Part shown: positions 9,905-21,189 of the stretch, piece by piece
Position numbering within the stretch: the first letter of the stretch is position 1
How the letters are laid out: each line of letters opens with the position of its first letter
Assembly (NCBI GenBank): GCA_963971575.1
Contig: OZ020617.1
Location: 21,475,403 to 21,539,402 of the forward strand
Direction of reading: 5' to 3'
Origin: Liopterus haemorrhoidalis
Lineage: Eukaryota; Arthropoda; Insecta; Coleoptera; Dytiscidae
DNA: 64,000 nucleotides
Translations under genes and position numbers: made by a program
The notes under the pieces: generated by a model
Seen by the model: the letters and a program-made list of their open reading frames with translations, nothing else
Told to the model about the DNA's origin: nothing
Databases searched by the model: none

Positions 9905-9995
9905 TGCACAATCATCATCATTATTATTGGCACGACAGCCTTAGGTGAGCATAGGCCTCCTGTTTCCAGGTTTCGTGATCATGTTTTCAATATGT
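9905..9995 (-). repeat. Putative LINE 3' end with ATG-type tail
   Basis: On the minus strand GCTCACCTAAGGCTGTCGTG runs into CCAATAATAATGATGATGAT. The layout resembles the GGCTGTCGTGCCA plus short (ATG)n tail of some insect LINE 3' ends. No coding sequence is attached, so it may be a severely 5'-truncated copy. Confidence 0.4.
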
Positions 9996-9999
9996 GTAC

Positions 10000-11885
10000 C
10001 CTCAGGAGTATTATAGATTAATTTAAGCTTTTACTTTTAAATTGACCCAATGATAAAAAAAATATATTCACATATATTGAACATTTTATTAAAATAAGTA
10101 TCACTTCTATTTAACCGGTGAAAAATTGCCTATATTAGATCATTTATTTTCTAAATATAATGTATTTTTGCTGCCGTGTATAAATCTGAGGTACATTGAA
10201 ATTTAAATAACCCAACAATATGTTAGAGTAAAAACCAGGATTCGAACATAGGCTATATGGCTTCTAAAATTTTTATTTCAAGGGGGTGATTTGGGGTTAA
10301 ATCTGTTTACTAAAAAACTTATATATCTCTTAATATAAGGTACTGCACTGTATCTCTCTTTTTTACACCCTAAGACTAAACTTTTATAAAGATGAATATC
10401 TCCATTATCATTTACTTAAGAGCAAAAATGAATATAAGAAAAGAATGAAGAAGCAATTCTTCTCTGTTCAGTGTGAAGCACGGACACGCCAGCTATTAAT
10501 TCATAAAAAAAGTCTATTTTCGTACTAAAATAGACTGGCTATGTATTCCTGTATATATAGTTAATAGAAATTTAATTTTTAATTAAAATTATAATAAAAT
10601 AAATAGAGTCTGTGCAAGGACACATCTACGCTGGTTTCAGGTTATGTCTCAAAATCTTGAAGTGTTAATAATAAAAACACTTTATTGAATAAATTTTTGA
10701 ATTTAAATAAAAATGTCTGCAAAAATAAAATGCCTTTTTTATCCAACTAATTTTCTAAATTCCTTTATTAAGTTAGAGCAGAGGGCCTCCGAAACCATTT
10801 GCGCCTGAGGCCCTCGATGTAAAAATACAGCCCTGAACACATAAGAATATATTTTCCACTTGATATGAAAGTTCTTAGCATATTTCGTAGAAAGACTATT
10901 TTGTTATTTCACTACTGATGATACAATAATAATATTTTTATTCAGATTGGTCTTTTTATTAATAATAGTGTTAACCTCGTGTCCGGAAAAGTCTTTTTGC
11001 TAACGTTTATTTTACAACCTTACCTGTCGTCCCTGCCACGTGTCTTCCTGTAGTTTCAAATTTCTTTGTATAACTTGGTTTAGCTGCTTTTTTGTTTTGT
11101 AGAGGGGTTGGGGATTGGGGGTGATTTGATGTACTTAACCAGAGTTTCGTCCTTTTTCTTACGGCTTCTCAAGACAAGAACATGTCTCATTATTAATGTC
11201 ACATCCACGAAGTCAAAGATCAAATTATCTAAGAACCTTTACAATGTTGGTTACAACTTTCTTTTATGTTCAAATTGGTTTATTCTCATTAATAAAATAG
11301 ATTGCAATGTATTTATAGAATGTATAATATTAATGATTTATGTTTCCAGTATATTACCTGCAACTATTTACATAATACTTGATTTAAATTTAGTAAAATT
11401 TAAGGTATTTCTGAATAATGTTTAAATTTACAGAACTAAGTTTAATAATAAAAAACCTGTGCTATTTAGCGTATAAGATTATTGGTTTTATTTTTTTGGA
11501 TATCCACCGAATAAATATAATGTTGTCAGTTGAGTATAGTCTTTATTGTAGCTATATATATATAAAATAAAAATAAAAATAAACGTGGAATTCAGAGATT
11601 TTTTTAAAGTGTGGGTTTAAAACAGTATTAAATGACATTTTACGGAGCTTGAGGAATTAAAAGATGGGATTTCCAAGCAGTCGGAGATAAAATGAAATGG
11701 AGAGTACATGACTTTTCAAACAAATAATTGTATCTTCTAAATCTTCACATAAAACTGTCTATAGCTTTTAATTTAGATTTTGCATATTAATGTGTAACTT
11801 AAAAATTATGATTGAACAGAGTTTCCATTATCTCTAGGTGAAGCATATTAAATAGAAATATAAAAATAAAAACACTAGGTTAAGT
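10000..11885. other. AT-rich region with one hAT-like end
   Basis: Positions about 10785-10835 (GCGCCTGAGGCCCTCGATGT then ACAGCCCTG) resemble the right end of a hAT element with a CAGGGCTGT terminus; no left end was found. A 105-codon frame at 11108-11425 is Leu/Ile/Asn-rich, matches no family and fits chance in AT-rich DNA. Nothing else could be supported. Confidence 0.35.
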
Positions 11886-12087
11886 TTCACAAATTCTTTA
11901 ATACTGGATACGTATTTCGACTATGATGCCATTTTCAAGAGTTTCTTACAAACTAACAAATACAAAAATTATTATCTATTATATAGTTATTCAGGTAAAT
12001 ATTTATGGCTGAAAGCAGATAAAGGGTCAATTTATTATATTCTAATTTTCTGTAAAGGACTATTGTATAATATTAGTTGCTCGTGCA

Positions 12088-12362
12088 TTAAGAGAATTTC
12101 CGATTGTAAATTTTTATGAATTTCCAAATGTTCAAATAAGGTAAGTTCTGGTTATTGTTGTGAATGACCGAACAATCTTCTATTTCGACATTGTGGTTAT
12201 TAGTGATGATGTGTTTTGCAACGTTTGAGGAATCGGGTTTACGGTTTTTATGAGCTCTTAGGGGTTCTTTGAATCTAGTTTCACATTGTCTCTGTGTTTT
12301 TCCAATATAAATGTGGTCACAATCTTGGCACTGAATTTTATAAATGCCACTTTTTTTTGAGT
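12088..12362 (-). pseudogene. GIY-YIG endonuclease domain of Penelope-like element
   Basis: The minus strand from 12362 to the stop at 12088-12090 reads without interruption: SGIYKIQCQDCDHIYIGKTQ, then RQCETRFKEPLRAHK, then VAKHIITNNH. This is the GIY-x10-YIG module with its conserved Arg helix and the CxxC pair typical of Penelope-like elements, where it nicks target DNA for reverse transcription. It is in a different frame from the RT upstream, separated by a decayed linker with stops, so the original single polyprotein is broken. Confidence 0.8.
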
Positions 12363-12575
12363 TTTCTATTATCTATTTTATTATTTACTAAGAAATTTTT
12401 GACGGTTTTTTTATCGTAATTTGCTGGTGAAATATTATAGTTTTTGAGCTTATTGCCAATTTTGTAACTAATCTTACCTAAAAATGGGATTTTTTTAAAT
12501 TTTTTGACAAACGGACGGACTTTTGATACTGTAGCAAAAATTTAGTAGTTTCTTTCTTTGTTTTCTTACTAAAAT

Positions 12576-13165
12576 TCAATCAATGTCTGTTCTTAAATAC
12601 CCATTATTGCAAGCAATTTTAAAAATAGTATTCAATTCTCTATCAAAACTAGATTCAGAGAGTGGGATTTTTAGTAATCTATCTATGAAACTGTTAAAAG
12701 CAGCCATTTTTGTACTGTAAGGATGTTGGGAATTGGAGGGAATAATCGAATCGGAGTACGTAGGATTCCTAAATATGTCAAAATGAAATTTGTTGTTGGA
12801 ATGGGATATAGTAGTATCTAAAAAGTTAATACTGTTATCAGTTTCTACTTCAATAGTAAAGTTGATCGATGGGTAAATGTTGTTGAGGTAATTAAGAAAA
12901 TTATCGAGTTGTCTCTCCGTGTCATTCCATAAGCAAATAACATCATTAACATATCTATACCAAAATTTGACACTATTTTTAAATAATTTATTGTTCATGA
13001 CTATTTTGTCTAAATGGTTCATAAATATTTCAGCAAAAAGAGGAGACAAAGGGGACCCCATTGGTAATTCGGCTGTTTGTGTATAAAATTTTTGATCAAA
13101 TACAAGGTAATTTTGTTTTAAACAAATTTCTATTAATTCTAATAATAATTTTTGTATTTGTTAGT
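12576..13165 (-). pseudogene. Penelope-like reverse transcriptase, C-terminal part
   Basis: The frame opens near 13165 and ends at 12576. It reads ELIEICLKQNYLVFD and FYTQTAELPMGSPLSPLFAE (RT motif with the Penelope PMGSPLSP signature), then KFWYRYVNDVICLW, where the catalytic Y-x-D-D has become YVND: the first catalytic aspartate is replaced by asparagine. Downstream come INFTIEVE and INFLDTTI (the FLD box), then a C-terminal helical stretch. The thumb and linker to the GIY-YIG region are frame-shifted. The N-terminal RT motifs are missing because of truncation at about 13165. It is catalytically dead as it stands. Confidence 0.85.
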
Positions 13166-13209
13166 TTGTCAGAAACTCTTAAAAATGGCATCATAGCCGA
13201 AATTTACAT

Positions 13210-14040
13210 TTGTTTTATATTACCTAGTACAATATACCTATACCTATAAATACTACTATAATAAATAAATAATACCTATAACAGTACAATATTTTTTAAA
13301 TGTATTTCCTACGACTGTCAATGGAGGGCACGCACACAAAGGGGTGGCCGACGAGTTCAGACCCCCCCCCCAGGAATTGAAAAATCATATACTTATTTAA
13401 TAAAAAATATGCGATTGAAAATAAAAATCACTTTTTTCATTATTAAAAACTAAATTATAATCAAATTTAAATTAATATATAAACCCACCCCTCACCATGA
13501 AAACACAACAATATATTTGTATTATATTACAGATATTTTTTCGAAATGGACCCTTCCCAGATCAATGTTCTATGTGCGCGCCTGTTCAATGGCTATCCGA
13601 ACTTCTTTAACTGTATTCCACCCAATACATTTAAATTTGCACCACTATAACTTGCACCACCACATAAAAAACAGTAACCACATAGCACATCACCACAGCA
13701 GCAGCACTCGTTCCTGTCAATTATTTTTTAAACTCACGTATCACCGAACTCGAAATTCAACAGAATTTCCATCTGTTCGCAATTCTTTTTCTGATTTCCT
13801 TTACAAAACATTTTTCGTTTAACCTCAGACACTCACAACACAGCTGTCAAACTCAAGTAAAAACGAATACTTCGCCTGCGCAGAATGTAATCTACTTCTA
13901 GCTTCACGGGTCTTTATAGCAACGTTACTAAAGATAACTTGTTATAAGAACGTTGCTTGTGCACACCCTTAGAGAATACCAATTGTTTTACGATTGCTAA
14001 GAAAGTTACCATAAAAGTTATTTCGTAGCAACGTTACTCA
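13210..14040. other. No recognised gene
   Basis: AT-rich DNA with a run of ten C residues at about 13362-13371. A 101-codon frame at 13517-13822 is His/Ser-rich and unlike any family. Palindromic fragments around AACGTTACT (about 13920-14040) suggest an old, eroded repeat. Nothing else could be supported. Confidence 0.3.
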
Positions 14041-14044
14041 GTAT

Positions 14045-14341
14045 AAGCTGTTCACTTTTGTAAGAACAAACTAAGAGGAGAATTTTGTTTTCAATAGTTT
14101 GCACCTTTGAAGCTGTATGTCATGTTGGTATTAAAAAAATTCACTTTTTTAAAATGTCGATCCATTTGACATATGTCATAATGAAAAATGATATCTTAAT
14201 TATAATGATCATAACCTTATCAATCTAAAGTCGGTTTTACAGCGTAAGGAATATTTTTAATTGACATTTAAAGTCAGTAACACACCATAAAAGTAACCAA
14301 AATAACCAGATCTAGTTTGTTCTTACAAAAGTGAACTGCTT
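14045..14341. repeat. 297-bp MITE with 29-bp TIR
   Basis: Positions 14045-14073 (AAGCTGTTCACTTTTGTAAG onward) and 14313-14341 are inverted copies with one mismatch. No protein frame lies inside. The flanks do not give an unambiguous target duplication, so the superfamily is open. Confidence 0.7.
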
Positions 14342-14429
14342 GTAACAACTAACGTAGTAACTTTTTACAGAATCAGGCCGAATATTTATTAAAAAATACG
14401 CAGTATGTACATATCTTGTAAAAGAGGGT

Positions 14430-14775
14430 AAAATTAAGTGGACCCTATTACAAAAATAATGAGTTAATTAATATGCAGTGTGGTCACCGCTTGCATTGAT
14501 AACAGCCTGTAGAAGCCGACGCATACTTCCCACTAGGTTTTGGAAATACTGTGGTATATAACATTCCATGCTTTTTAACTCTTAAAAAATATTTTTTTTT
14601 ATTAGACTTTTCGGTGTCTTATTGTGTAATATTTTCCACAAATTTTCAATCGGATTTAAATCCGGATTTTGTGTAGACCATTTCCGTACGTTAATATCAT
14701 TGGCATTGAAAAATCCCATGACTTTATTTGATATATGTATATACGCTACTGATAACTTCTGCGTTATCAATTAAC
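14430..14775 (-). pseudogene. Tc1-like transposase C-terminal relic
   Basis: The minus strand 14770-14582 encodes a 62-residue fragment with VRKWSTQNPDLNPIENLWKI, the hallmark of the last catalytic box (SPDLNPIENLW) of Tc1-family DD34E transposases, including the catalytic Glu of PIENLW. The 3' flank from 14550 down to 14430 keeps eroded end sequence (TAAAATTAAGTGGACCCTAT) that also occurs at 58250-58300, so two relics of the same family are present. The first two catalytic Asp boxes are absent. Confidence 0.7.
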
Positions 14776-15498
14776 TTCATGGGATCATGGGATCAGTTGA
14801 GACATCATGCTGACCACGCAGTTTTAATATACGAGATATGCGCCAAAGTTTTCTGCCTAGCTATGTTCCAGGGTTGATGGAAATAAATCAATGTTAGTCA
14901 AGTAACACCACCTATAAGTGGACAAATATATAAGTTTCTTTCGCCATTTACGTCGCTTGGAAACACTTATTTGAGTCGAACGACTTCTGTCCTGTTGCAT
15001 AGACTCATCACTATCGTAATTACATGAAGATGACAGAGTCACACATCACCATAGTACGACAGAGATTGATGATATTACTTTTTTTTTGTTTATCTTTTCG
15101 TTTGTACTTATCATACTATTTATTAAAACTATTTAATAATTTCAATACTATTAATATATGTTATATACATTAATAATTATATTAATATGTGTTATATTAA
15201 TTTAAAGATATAGCATGTCCGCAGTTCAAAAGCAACGAGGCGTCGCTTGTTGTGAGAAGTTTTTGATCCATTGTCGTGACGATCAGAAGAAAGTACTAGA
15301 ATTCATCGTCATTGGGAATAAAACATTGGTCCTTTACCATAATACATCACAATCTTTTATCAAATAAAGAACCCATAGAATAATATGCGTCCAAGGAAGG
15401 CTGAGATGTGCCAGTGGGATTCGAAAAGAATCATAATAATCAACTTCAAGAAGAGATATGACAGTGAACGGGGAGTACTACGCCGACTTGCTACACAA

Positions 15499-15980
15499 TA
15501 GGCGTTTACGTTTAGTCAGGCAGATCAATCCGAGCGATCCAAGTGCTCCCGATTCATTCGTAAAGTCAGTCGGACCGTACACATTTGCTTATTTTTAGTC
15601 AAACCGATTGATCCGCCAGAGCACTCCGAGCGTTTCCAAGCAATCCGATGATCTGGCAGGATTGCTGGCATTAATGGATTGCTGGTGGTGTACAGCCAAT
15701 TGGAATGTGCTGACAACATAACTTAACAAAATAGACGAAATAAGTGCCATTCATATGTATAAAACAAAACAAGGTAGTAGTTGTAATCAATGACAGATAT
15801 TTGACAGTTGCATTTTGCGCTACCGTCTCCAAGCGTCACTACTTAACTTCAGACTTATATGCCTACAAAAATGTTAACAAAATCTGAGCAATCCGACGTA
15901 TCTTGTGGTGGCACCAAGACTTCTCTAAATGTAGTTTCCAATCTGAGCAATCTTGTGGATTGAATAAACGTAAACGCCTA
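15499..15980. repeat. 482-bp MITE with TAGGCGTTTACGTTTA TIR
   Basis: 15499-15514 (TAGGCGTTTACGTTTA) is perfectly inverted at 15965-15980. TA borders the GGCG core at each end and may be the target duplication. The interior repeats CAATCCGA-like words many times (for example 15523, 15638, 15890), giving subterminal repeats on both strands. No coding frame belongs to it. Confidence 0.7.
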
Positions 15981-16038
15981 ATAAGTTACGCGATACCCAG
16001 GGCAATCCAAACCACAAGGCTAAATGGGCTAAATGCTT

Positions 16039-16310
16039 TTCATTTGGATTTGGGGAGGTGAGGACCTTTTTTGCTCCTCGCTCGAATGTGGAGCGGTAAG
16101 AATTTTATTTTTGCTCTTAACTTGGATTTGGGGAGGTGAAGACCTTTTTTTTTGCTCTTCATTTGGATTTGATCAATTTACTTTATTTGCCAAGGGCGCC
16201 AATATATTGCTAGGGTCCTGGTTATGTATTTTCTTATAAAATGGGGCGCAATATTTTTAGTAGCTCATGGGCGCCGAATATCTTAAGAAGGCCCTGGCGA
16301 TACCATCAAG
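16039..16310. repeat. Short tandem duplication and hAT-like end
   Basis: An 80-bp segment containing GGATTTGGGGAGGTGAGGAC is repeated twice (about 16045 and 16123), each followed by a T-run and TTGCTC. From 16190 to 16310 the sequence (GGGCGCCAATATATTGC, ATGGGCGCCGAATATC, AAGGCCCTG) resembles eroded hAT-type terminal DNA. Confidence 0.4.
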
Positions 16311-16319
16311 GAGAAGCGG

Positions 16320-17495
16320 CGCGAAAAGTTTTCTGTGCAGTCAAAATTGATCATTATAAATATATTATCGCAATAATTGAAACCAATATGCAAATTGAAG
16401 CAAAAATTTTAAAATAATTTCGGCTGATTCGCCAAATGTTTACTTTTTTAGCTTTTAATCCATTAGTTCTTTAAGTTGATGACAGGAATAGAGGAATAAT
16501 TTTTGCAAAACCTATACATTTCTTGCCGTGATCTTGCTCCCGGAAACAGCTTAGAGGGAGCACAGAAATACGGAATCCGAAAAAAATCTCACATTAATGC
16601 ACATTAGTGCACAATAATATTGCTATTACTGTGCACTTCAAAAATATCTCTCGACGATCTGCTTATTTATAAATTGTAATAGAAATAATATCACTTTAAT
16701 TTTAAAAAGAAAATAAATAAAATATCTCAGAAACGCACGAAGACAGGCACAGTATATTTGCAATGTGTCTATTATCAACTGAAATCTTCAGTCGTACTCT
16801 CTCTTATAAAGTTGTAAGTTGCATGTCTCATTAAATCGATGCTTAGGGCATTGCTTCATTCTAAATACAGGACAACTCACGAGAGTTTACTTCAAATAGA
16901 AAGGACCTTAACTCCTTACTGTTTCTAGTTAATTCAACATTGGTTGGATTTGGAGAATTATACCTTTAACTCTGTCTGGTATTTTAAACTAAATTTAGAT
17001 TTGGATTGTTTATTTTAACAAGTTTGTCAAGAAAATTAAATGAAGTTGAATCTTGATATACTTTTAGTTACGAATAAATTTACTGTTAACATTTTCTTGT
17101 TAAAACAAAGCACTTTTTTTCATTATAATACACTACAGTTAGTTATTTGGTGATTTTGTATACCATTAATGTGATGAAACTTTATATTTTTAATTAGTTT
17201 TTCATACAAATCCATTAACTCAAATATACAAGGTTTGATATGAAAAAAAAATATATATATATATAGATATACAGGAAATACGTGCGTTGCGCACGATATA
17301 GTAAGTGTAAAGGAGAAATAGTGACTCGATATTATATAGCTGCCATTTATGAGCTAACTGCCGTTGAATTTAATTGCCGCTAAAAAATTAAAATGCATTT
17401 AAGATGATGAGAAGGCAGGCTGGCCTTTAGGTAGGTCAGGTTTGCAAATCAATCCATACGAGAGCTACCTTTTAAGTTTTTACAAAAACTAAGAA
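16320..17495. other. No recognised gene
   Basis: AT-rich DNA with a short (TA)n run near 17253-17270. I see no coding similarity, inverted repeat or RNA structure that stands out. Confidence 0.35.
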
Positions 17496-17499
17496 AGAA

Positions 17500-18360
17500 A
17501 TTTTTTTTATTGGTACACACTTTTATTTCTTTTCTAAATATTCGCTTTTCCACTCTGAAGTTGGTATCTCAAAAACATAGTTTCATACATAGTTTCCACG
17601 CATTTTTGGCTTGACATTGGGGAACAAAAAAAAGTCGTTAGGGGATAAATCAGGTGAATTCGGGCAATGAGACATTAATGCGATGTTTTTCTCCTTCAAA
17701 TAATCAATTGTTTGATGTGTGGGAGCTTGCATTGTCATGATGAAGAATAATGCGACGTTTTTGATTGTTTTTCCTGATTTTGTCGATGACTTCTGGCAAA
17801 CAAATTGTTGTATACCATTTAGTATTAACTGTTCTCCGATCCTCTAAAAAAATGGTTGCATGTCCAGTACAGCCGAGAAACAAGCGATCATTTTCTTGAA
17901 AGTGTTTCGTAAAGGAACAACTTTTGTGAGTTTCGGTTCATCTTGGAAGACCCAGACAGTGGATTACTGCTTAGTTTCAGATTCATATGAATAAATCCAA
18001 GTTTCGTCCGCTGTAACGATGTTGTATACAGATTTTGCAGGGTTTAGGTTGAATTTTTCTATCATTCCCTTACACCAATCAACACGAACCTTTTTTTGAG
18101 CTTCTTCAATCATTTTAAGTACAGTATCGATGTTTTTTTAAATCACAATCATTTATGGTCAATCTCCACGAGATTCATCTCTGACGGACGCACGACCACG
18201 ACGAAATTCTGCAAACTAATTGTAAACTGTCTTTTCTGATGGTGCTTCATTACCAAGTTGAACAAAGCGAATCTATGCATTGTTGTTGAGTTAGGCCTTT
18301 ACTAATATCGTAAAAAATCATCCAACGAAAACCTTCACGAGTAATATCCATTTTTTCACA
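17500..18360 (-). pseudogene. Mariner-like transposase relic (MDITREGFRWMIFYD type)
   Basis: Reading the minus strand from 18350 gives MDITREGFRWMIFYDISKGL (N-terminal HTH start of a widespread insect mariner family). Further on come the first catalytic box as TADETWIYSYE (normally TGDESWIY, Gly lost), STVWVFQDEP, RTVNTKWYTTICLPEV, ILHHDNASSHTS (second Asp) and SPDLSPNDFFLFP (third Asp). All three catalytic Asp positions are still readable, but stops and frameshifts split the gene into many pieces. Clear TIRs were not found, so the element ends are approximate. Confidence 0.75.
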
Positions 18361-18457
18361 AACTTTTAACGCTCACTGTCTACAAATTACTCGGTAAATT
18401 TATAAGCTGCCACTGATTTCATAATAACAAATGTCAATTTTATAGTAATGAAATATT

Positions 18458-19000
18458 TCAATATTGCCATCTATTTGTCGTTTGTAAAAACATAAACGGT
18501 AACCCTCTTATCAATCGATGGTCAACTGCTAGAGGTTGCAGAAGAATTAGAGAGATATTTTGACTCGCACACATCATGAGGTGAAAATCAGTAAATGTAA
18601 CTTGGGGTTCTGAAGTCCTTATATGAATTAATAAGGAAGACCGGGCTGATAATGGCAAAATATATCAAGCATCACGATATCGTATTAGCTAATACTTCTA
18701 TTATGCTTCGGTAATTTTTGGCGAAGAACAAAATCGCTCTCGTTCCACAGCCTCCATACTTACCTAACTTGGTCCAGTGTAACTATTTTTGTTCCGAAAA
18801 TTGAAGTGCCTGTAAAATGTTTTTCCCGAAGTCAAACAGACGGCTAAAAATCGGCGGATAAACATCGCAGCGATGGTATTTAAAACACTTTTTTTATATG
18901 AAAAACGAAAATGCTACATGTACATGTATTGACTAGCGTATTTTCCACACTAAATCAACTGGCAAAGCTGAATAAGTCCGGACAAATCATTGGACTAGGG
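18458..19000. other. No recognised gene
   Basis: Unremarkable DNA between the mariner relic and the hAT MITE; a 66-codon minus-strand frame at 18458-18658 shows no family resemblance. 18993-19000 (GACTAGGG) is the left target duplication of the next element. Confidence 0.4.
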
Positions 19001-19281
19001 CAGGGGTCGGCAAAATTTAGAGGCTAAAGAGCCAAATTCACCCTTTACGACATCTGGAAACATTTTAAAAAGCCATAAATTTGTTTAATAAAAGCCATAA
19101 ATGAGTAGTTATTTTTTGTCATTGGTATTACCGATACGCTGCATAAAAACGCATGAAAATAAAATGAATTTTTGCATGAATATTTATTAAATTTTATTCT
19201 TTATCAATTTAATTTTAAAAGTCACACGAATATACGCAAAGAGCCTCATGCGGCTCCCGAACCGCAGTTTGCCAATCCCCG
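19001..19281. mobile_element. hAT-type MITE with 8-bp target duplication
   Basis: The left end CAGGGGTCGGCAAAATTTAG and right end GTTTGCCAATCCCCG (inverse of CGGGGATTGGCAAAC) are the CAGGGGTCGGCAAAC-type termini of hAT elements. The flanks GACTAGGG (18993-19000) and GCCTAGGG (19282-19289) match at seven of eight positions, a slightly eroded 8-bp target duplication. The 281-bp body has no transposase. Confidence 0.85.
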
Positions 19282-19347
19282 GCCTAGGGCAACAGGCCGC
19301 GTGGTATGCCAATTGCAAACCAACTAATGATGGTCTGGATCAAATAA

Positions 19348-19632
19348 GCAAGAGTTCATATTCACACAAGTTTTGCAAGTGAAAGATCCGAAATCTCGTC
19401 GTAAAATGTTTATTATCTATATTCGTTTTCCTAATTTTCCTAATTCTGCTATACTAGAGTTTTACTAACCAAACCTAACTTATTTACATAGATCTTAGGT
19501 ATACAGTTCTGTATTTTTCCCAAAATATTAGCCCATTAAAAATAGTGTAATAAACTATAATAGATAATAAACATTTTACGAAGGGATTTCCGATCTTTCA
19601 CTTGAAAAACTTGTGTGTATATAAACTCTTGC
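19348..19632. mobile_element. MULE-like MITE, 72-bp TIR, 9-bp target duplication
   Basis: Positions 19348-19420 and about 19558-19632 are long inverted repeats starting GCAAGAGTTCATATTCACAC and ending near AATGTTTATTATCTAT. ATCAAATAA flanks it perfectly on both sides (19339-19347 and 19633-19641). A long TIR with a 9-bp duplication is the hallmark of Mutator-like elements. The 285-bp element has no coding capacity. Confidence 0.85.
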
Positions 19633-19914
19633 ATCAAATAAAGTCACGTCGATGCTTATAGACTGTGCCAAGCGGCTTACAGATACGAGTTGGGCTTACA
19701 ACAAGTATTTTACAAGTTATGCTGAACATGTCTGATAACAGGCTGATACACTCTACTCTGAGCTGCCTGTGTGTACGTTTCTGCCAATTGGCATAGTGTG
19801 AAAACAGCTTTACATTACCAGTATACTGGAGATTCCACCAGTTACAAAAATATAAGCAACACCGAAAAACCCACTCACATGCTTGCATTTTGTGAGTGGT
19901 CATATGTAAGATAC

Positions 19915-21188
19915 AAGGTGTCTCAAAAGAAATTTTATATTTATTTAGCTTACTGCGTGAACGCAACGTATCCGAGGGGCGCGGGGGTTATGTCAATCGG
20001 TAGCCTGGCTCTTGGGAATTCAGTCGCTATGGACCGTTTCTCGGGAGCAGACCGCGCGGTATGCGTGCGAGAGTTTTACAAAAACGGTGATTCGGCGACT
20101 GTAGCGCGTAGAAAATTCTGCAGTATTCCAGGTTTTCGCCACTTAAATGATGCGCCAAGCATTCCTCTCATTCGACATTGGGTTAAAAAGTTTGAAGAGA
20201 CTGGTACAACGCTGTATAAATCAAAATCCGGGCGACCTAGGTCTGTTCGTGACGACCCGAACCTTTCAATTCGGAAGCGCGCAAGTGCTTTAAATGTGCA
20301 TATATCATCATTACATCGCATTATGCACAAATACCTAAAGCTGCACCCCTACAAAATTCAATTGGTGCAAGAATTAAAGCCCCAAGATGCCAGTCAGAGG
20401 CTTAATTTCGTAAATCAGGTGATTGAGCGATTTTCAACGTTTACCAACATTTTTTTTTTTTTTCGGATGAAGCTCATTTTCATCTTAATGGCCACGTAAA
20501 TAAGCAGAACTGCCGCTACTGGAGTGCAACGAATCCGAAACGCAAACATCAGAAACTCCTACATTCGCCTAAAGTGACCGTATGGGCTGCGATGTCGGCG
20601 CGAGGAATTATCGGCCCTTACTCTTTTGAAGACGAAAGGGGGCGTGCAGTTACAGTGAATTCAGAGCGTTATGTGGAGATGTTAGACAACTTCTTGGTAC
20701 CTGAACTGCAAAACTTTCCTGGCTATAACCAAAGAACATGGTTCCAACAGGACGGAGCAACTTCACACACGTCCAATATGTCTCTGCCACGTGTTCGTGA
20801 AATTTTCTCAGGCAAATTGATCACCCGGAGAGGTGACATAAATTGGCCTCCACGCAGTCCAGATTTAACCCCTATGGACTTTTTCCTATGGGGTTATCTT
20901 AAATCTAAAGTTTACGCCAATAAACCGACTTCACTGGCGCATTTGAAAGAAAATATCCGTCACGAAATGGCAGCCATCCCTGAGTCCACCTGCCGAGACA
21001 TCATAAGTAATTTTACTGTTCGATTAAATGAGTGGCGAGAACGCGAGGGTCTACATTTAGACGATATTATTTTTAAGAAATAAATCCCCAAAAAGTGTAT
21101 TTTAATAATTAATAAACATTTTTTCTATATACGGCTTACTTTTTTTTTAATCGATCCACTAAATATAAAATTTCTTTTGAGACACCTT
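19915..21188 (+). mobile_element. Tc1/mariner-superfamily transposon, near full length
   Basis: The TIR AAGGTGTCTCAAAAGAAATT onward (19915-19947) is matched at 21155-21188. The TA duplication is seen on the right; the left equivalent reads CA, probably mutated. The element is about 1.27 kb, the usual size for the superfamily, and carries one transposase gene interrupted by a single frameshift in a T-run. Confidence 0.85.
20029..21083 (+). pseudogene. DD(36)D-type Tc1/mariner-superfamily transposase, one frameshift
   Basis: From MDRFSGADRAVCVREFYKNG (20029) the frame encodes two helix-turn-helix modules with a GRPRSVRDD linker between them. It then runs into a 14-T run near 20449-20463 and must change frame. 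The second frame continues SDEAHFHLNGHVNKQNCRYW (first catalytic Asp), TVWAAMSARGIIGPYSFED, TWFQQDGATSHTS (second Asp) and WPPRSPDLTPMDFFLWGYLK (third Asp), to the stop at 21081-21083. I count 36 residues between the second and third catalytic Asp, which differs from the DD34D of classical mariners. All catalytic residues survive; the poly-T slippage is the only visible lesion. An upstream ATG at 19990 is possible but lies outside the conserved start. Confidence 0.85.
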
Positions 21189-21189
21189 A

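Larger units (their letters stand above)
11890..13203 (-). mobile_element. 5'-truncated Penelope-like element with GIY-YIG
   Basis: On the minus strand this element carries the C-terminal half of a Penelope-type reverse transcriptase (13165-12576), a linker and a GIY-YIG endonuclease (12362-12088), followed by a 3' region that includes the characteristic GAAAATGGCATCATAGTCG. About 60 bp of that terminal sequence (11917-11977) reappears in inverted orientation at 13141-13203, directly joined to the truncated RT. Penelope elements are known for such terminal repeats and inverted 5' junctions. Several frameshifts separate RT from endonuclease, so the copy is inactive. Confidence 0.8.

Noticed and set aside
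11108..11425. 105-codon open frame
   Set aside because: AT-rich codons giving Leu/Ile/Asn repeats, no family motif, no splice or promoter context; fits chance.
13517..13822. 101-codon His/Ser-rich frame
   Set aside because: Low complexity and no recognisable domain; next to a C-run and eroded repeats.
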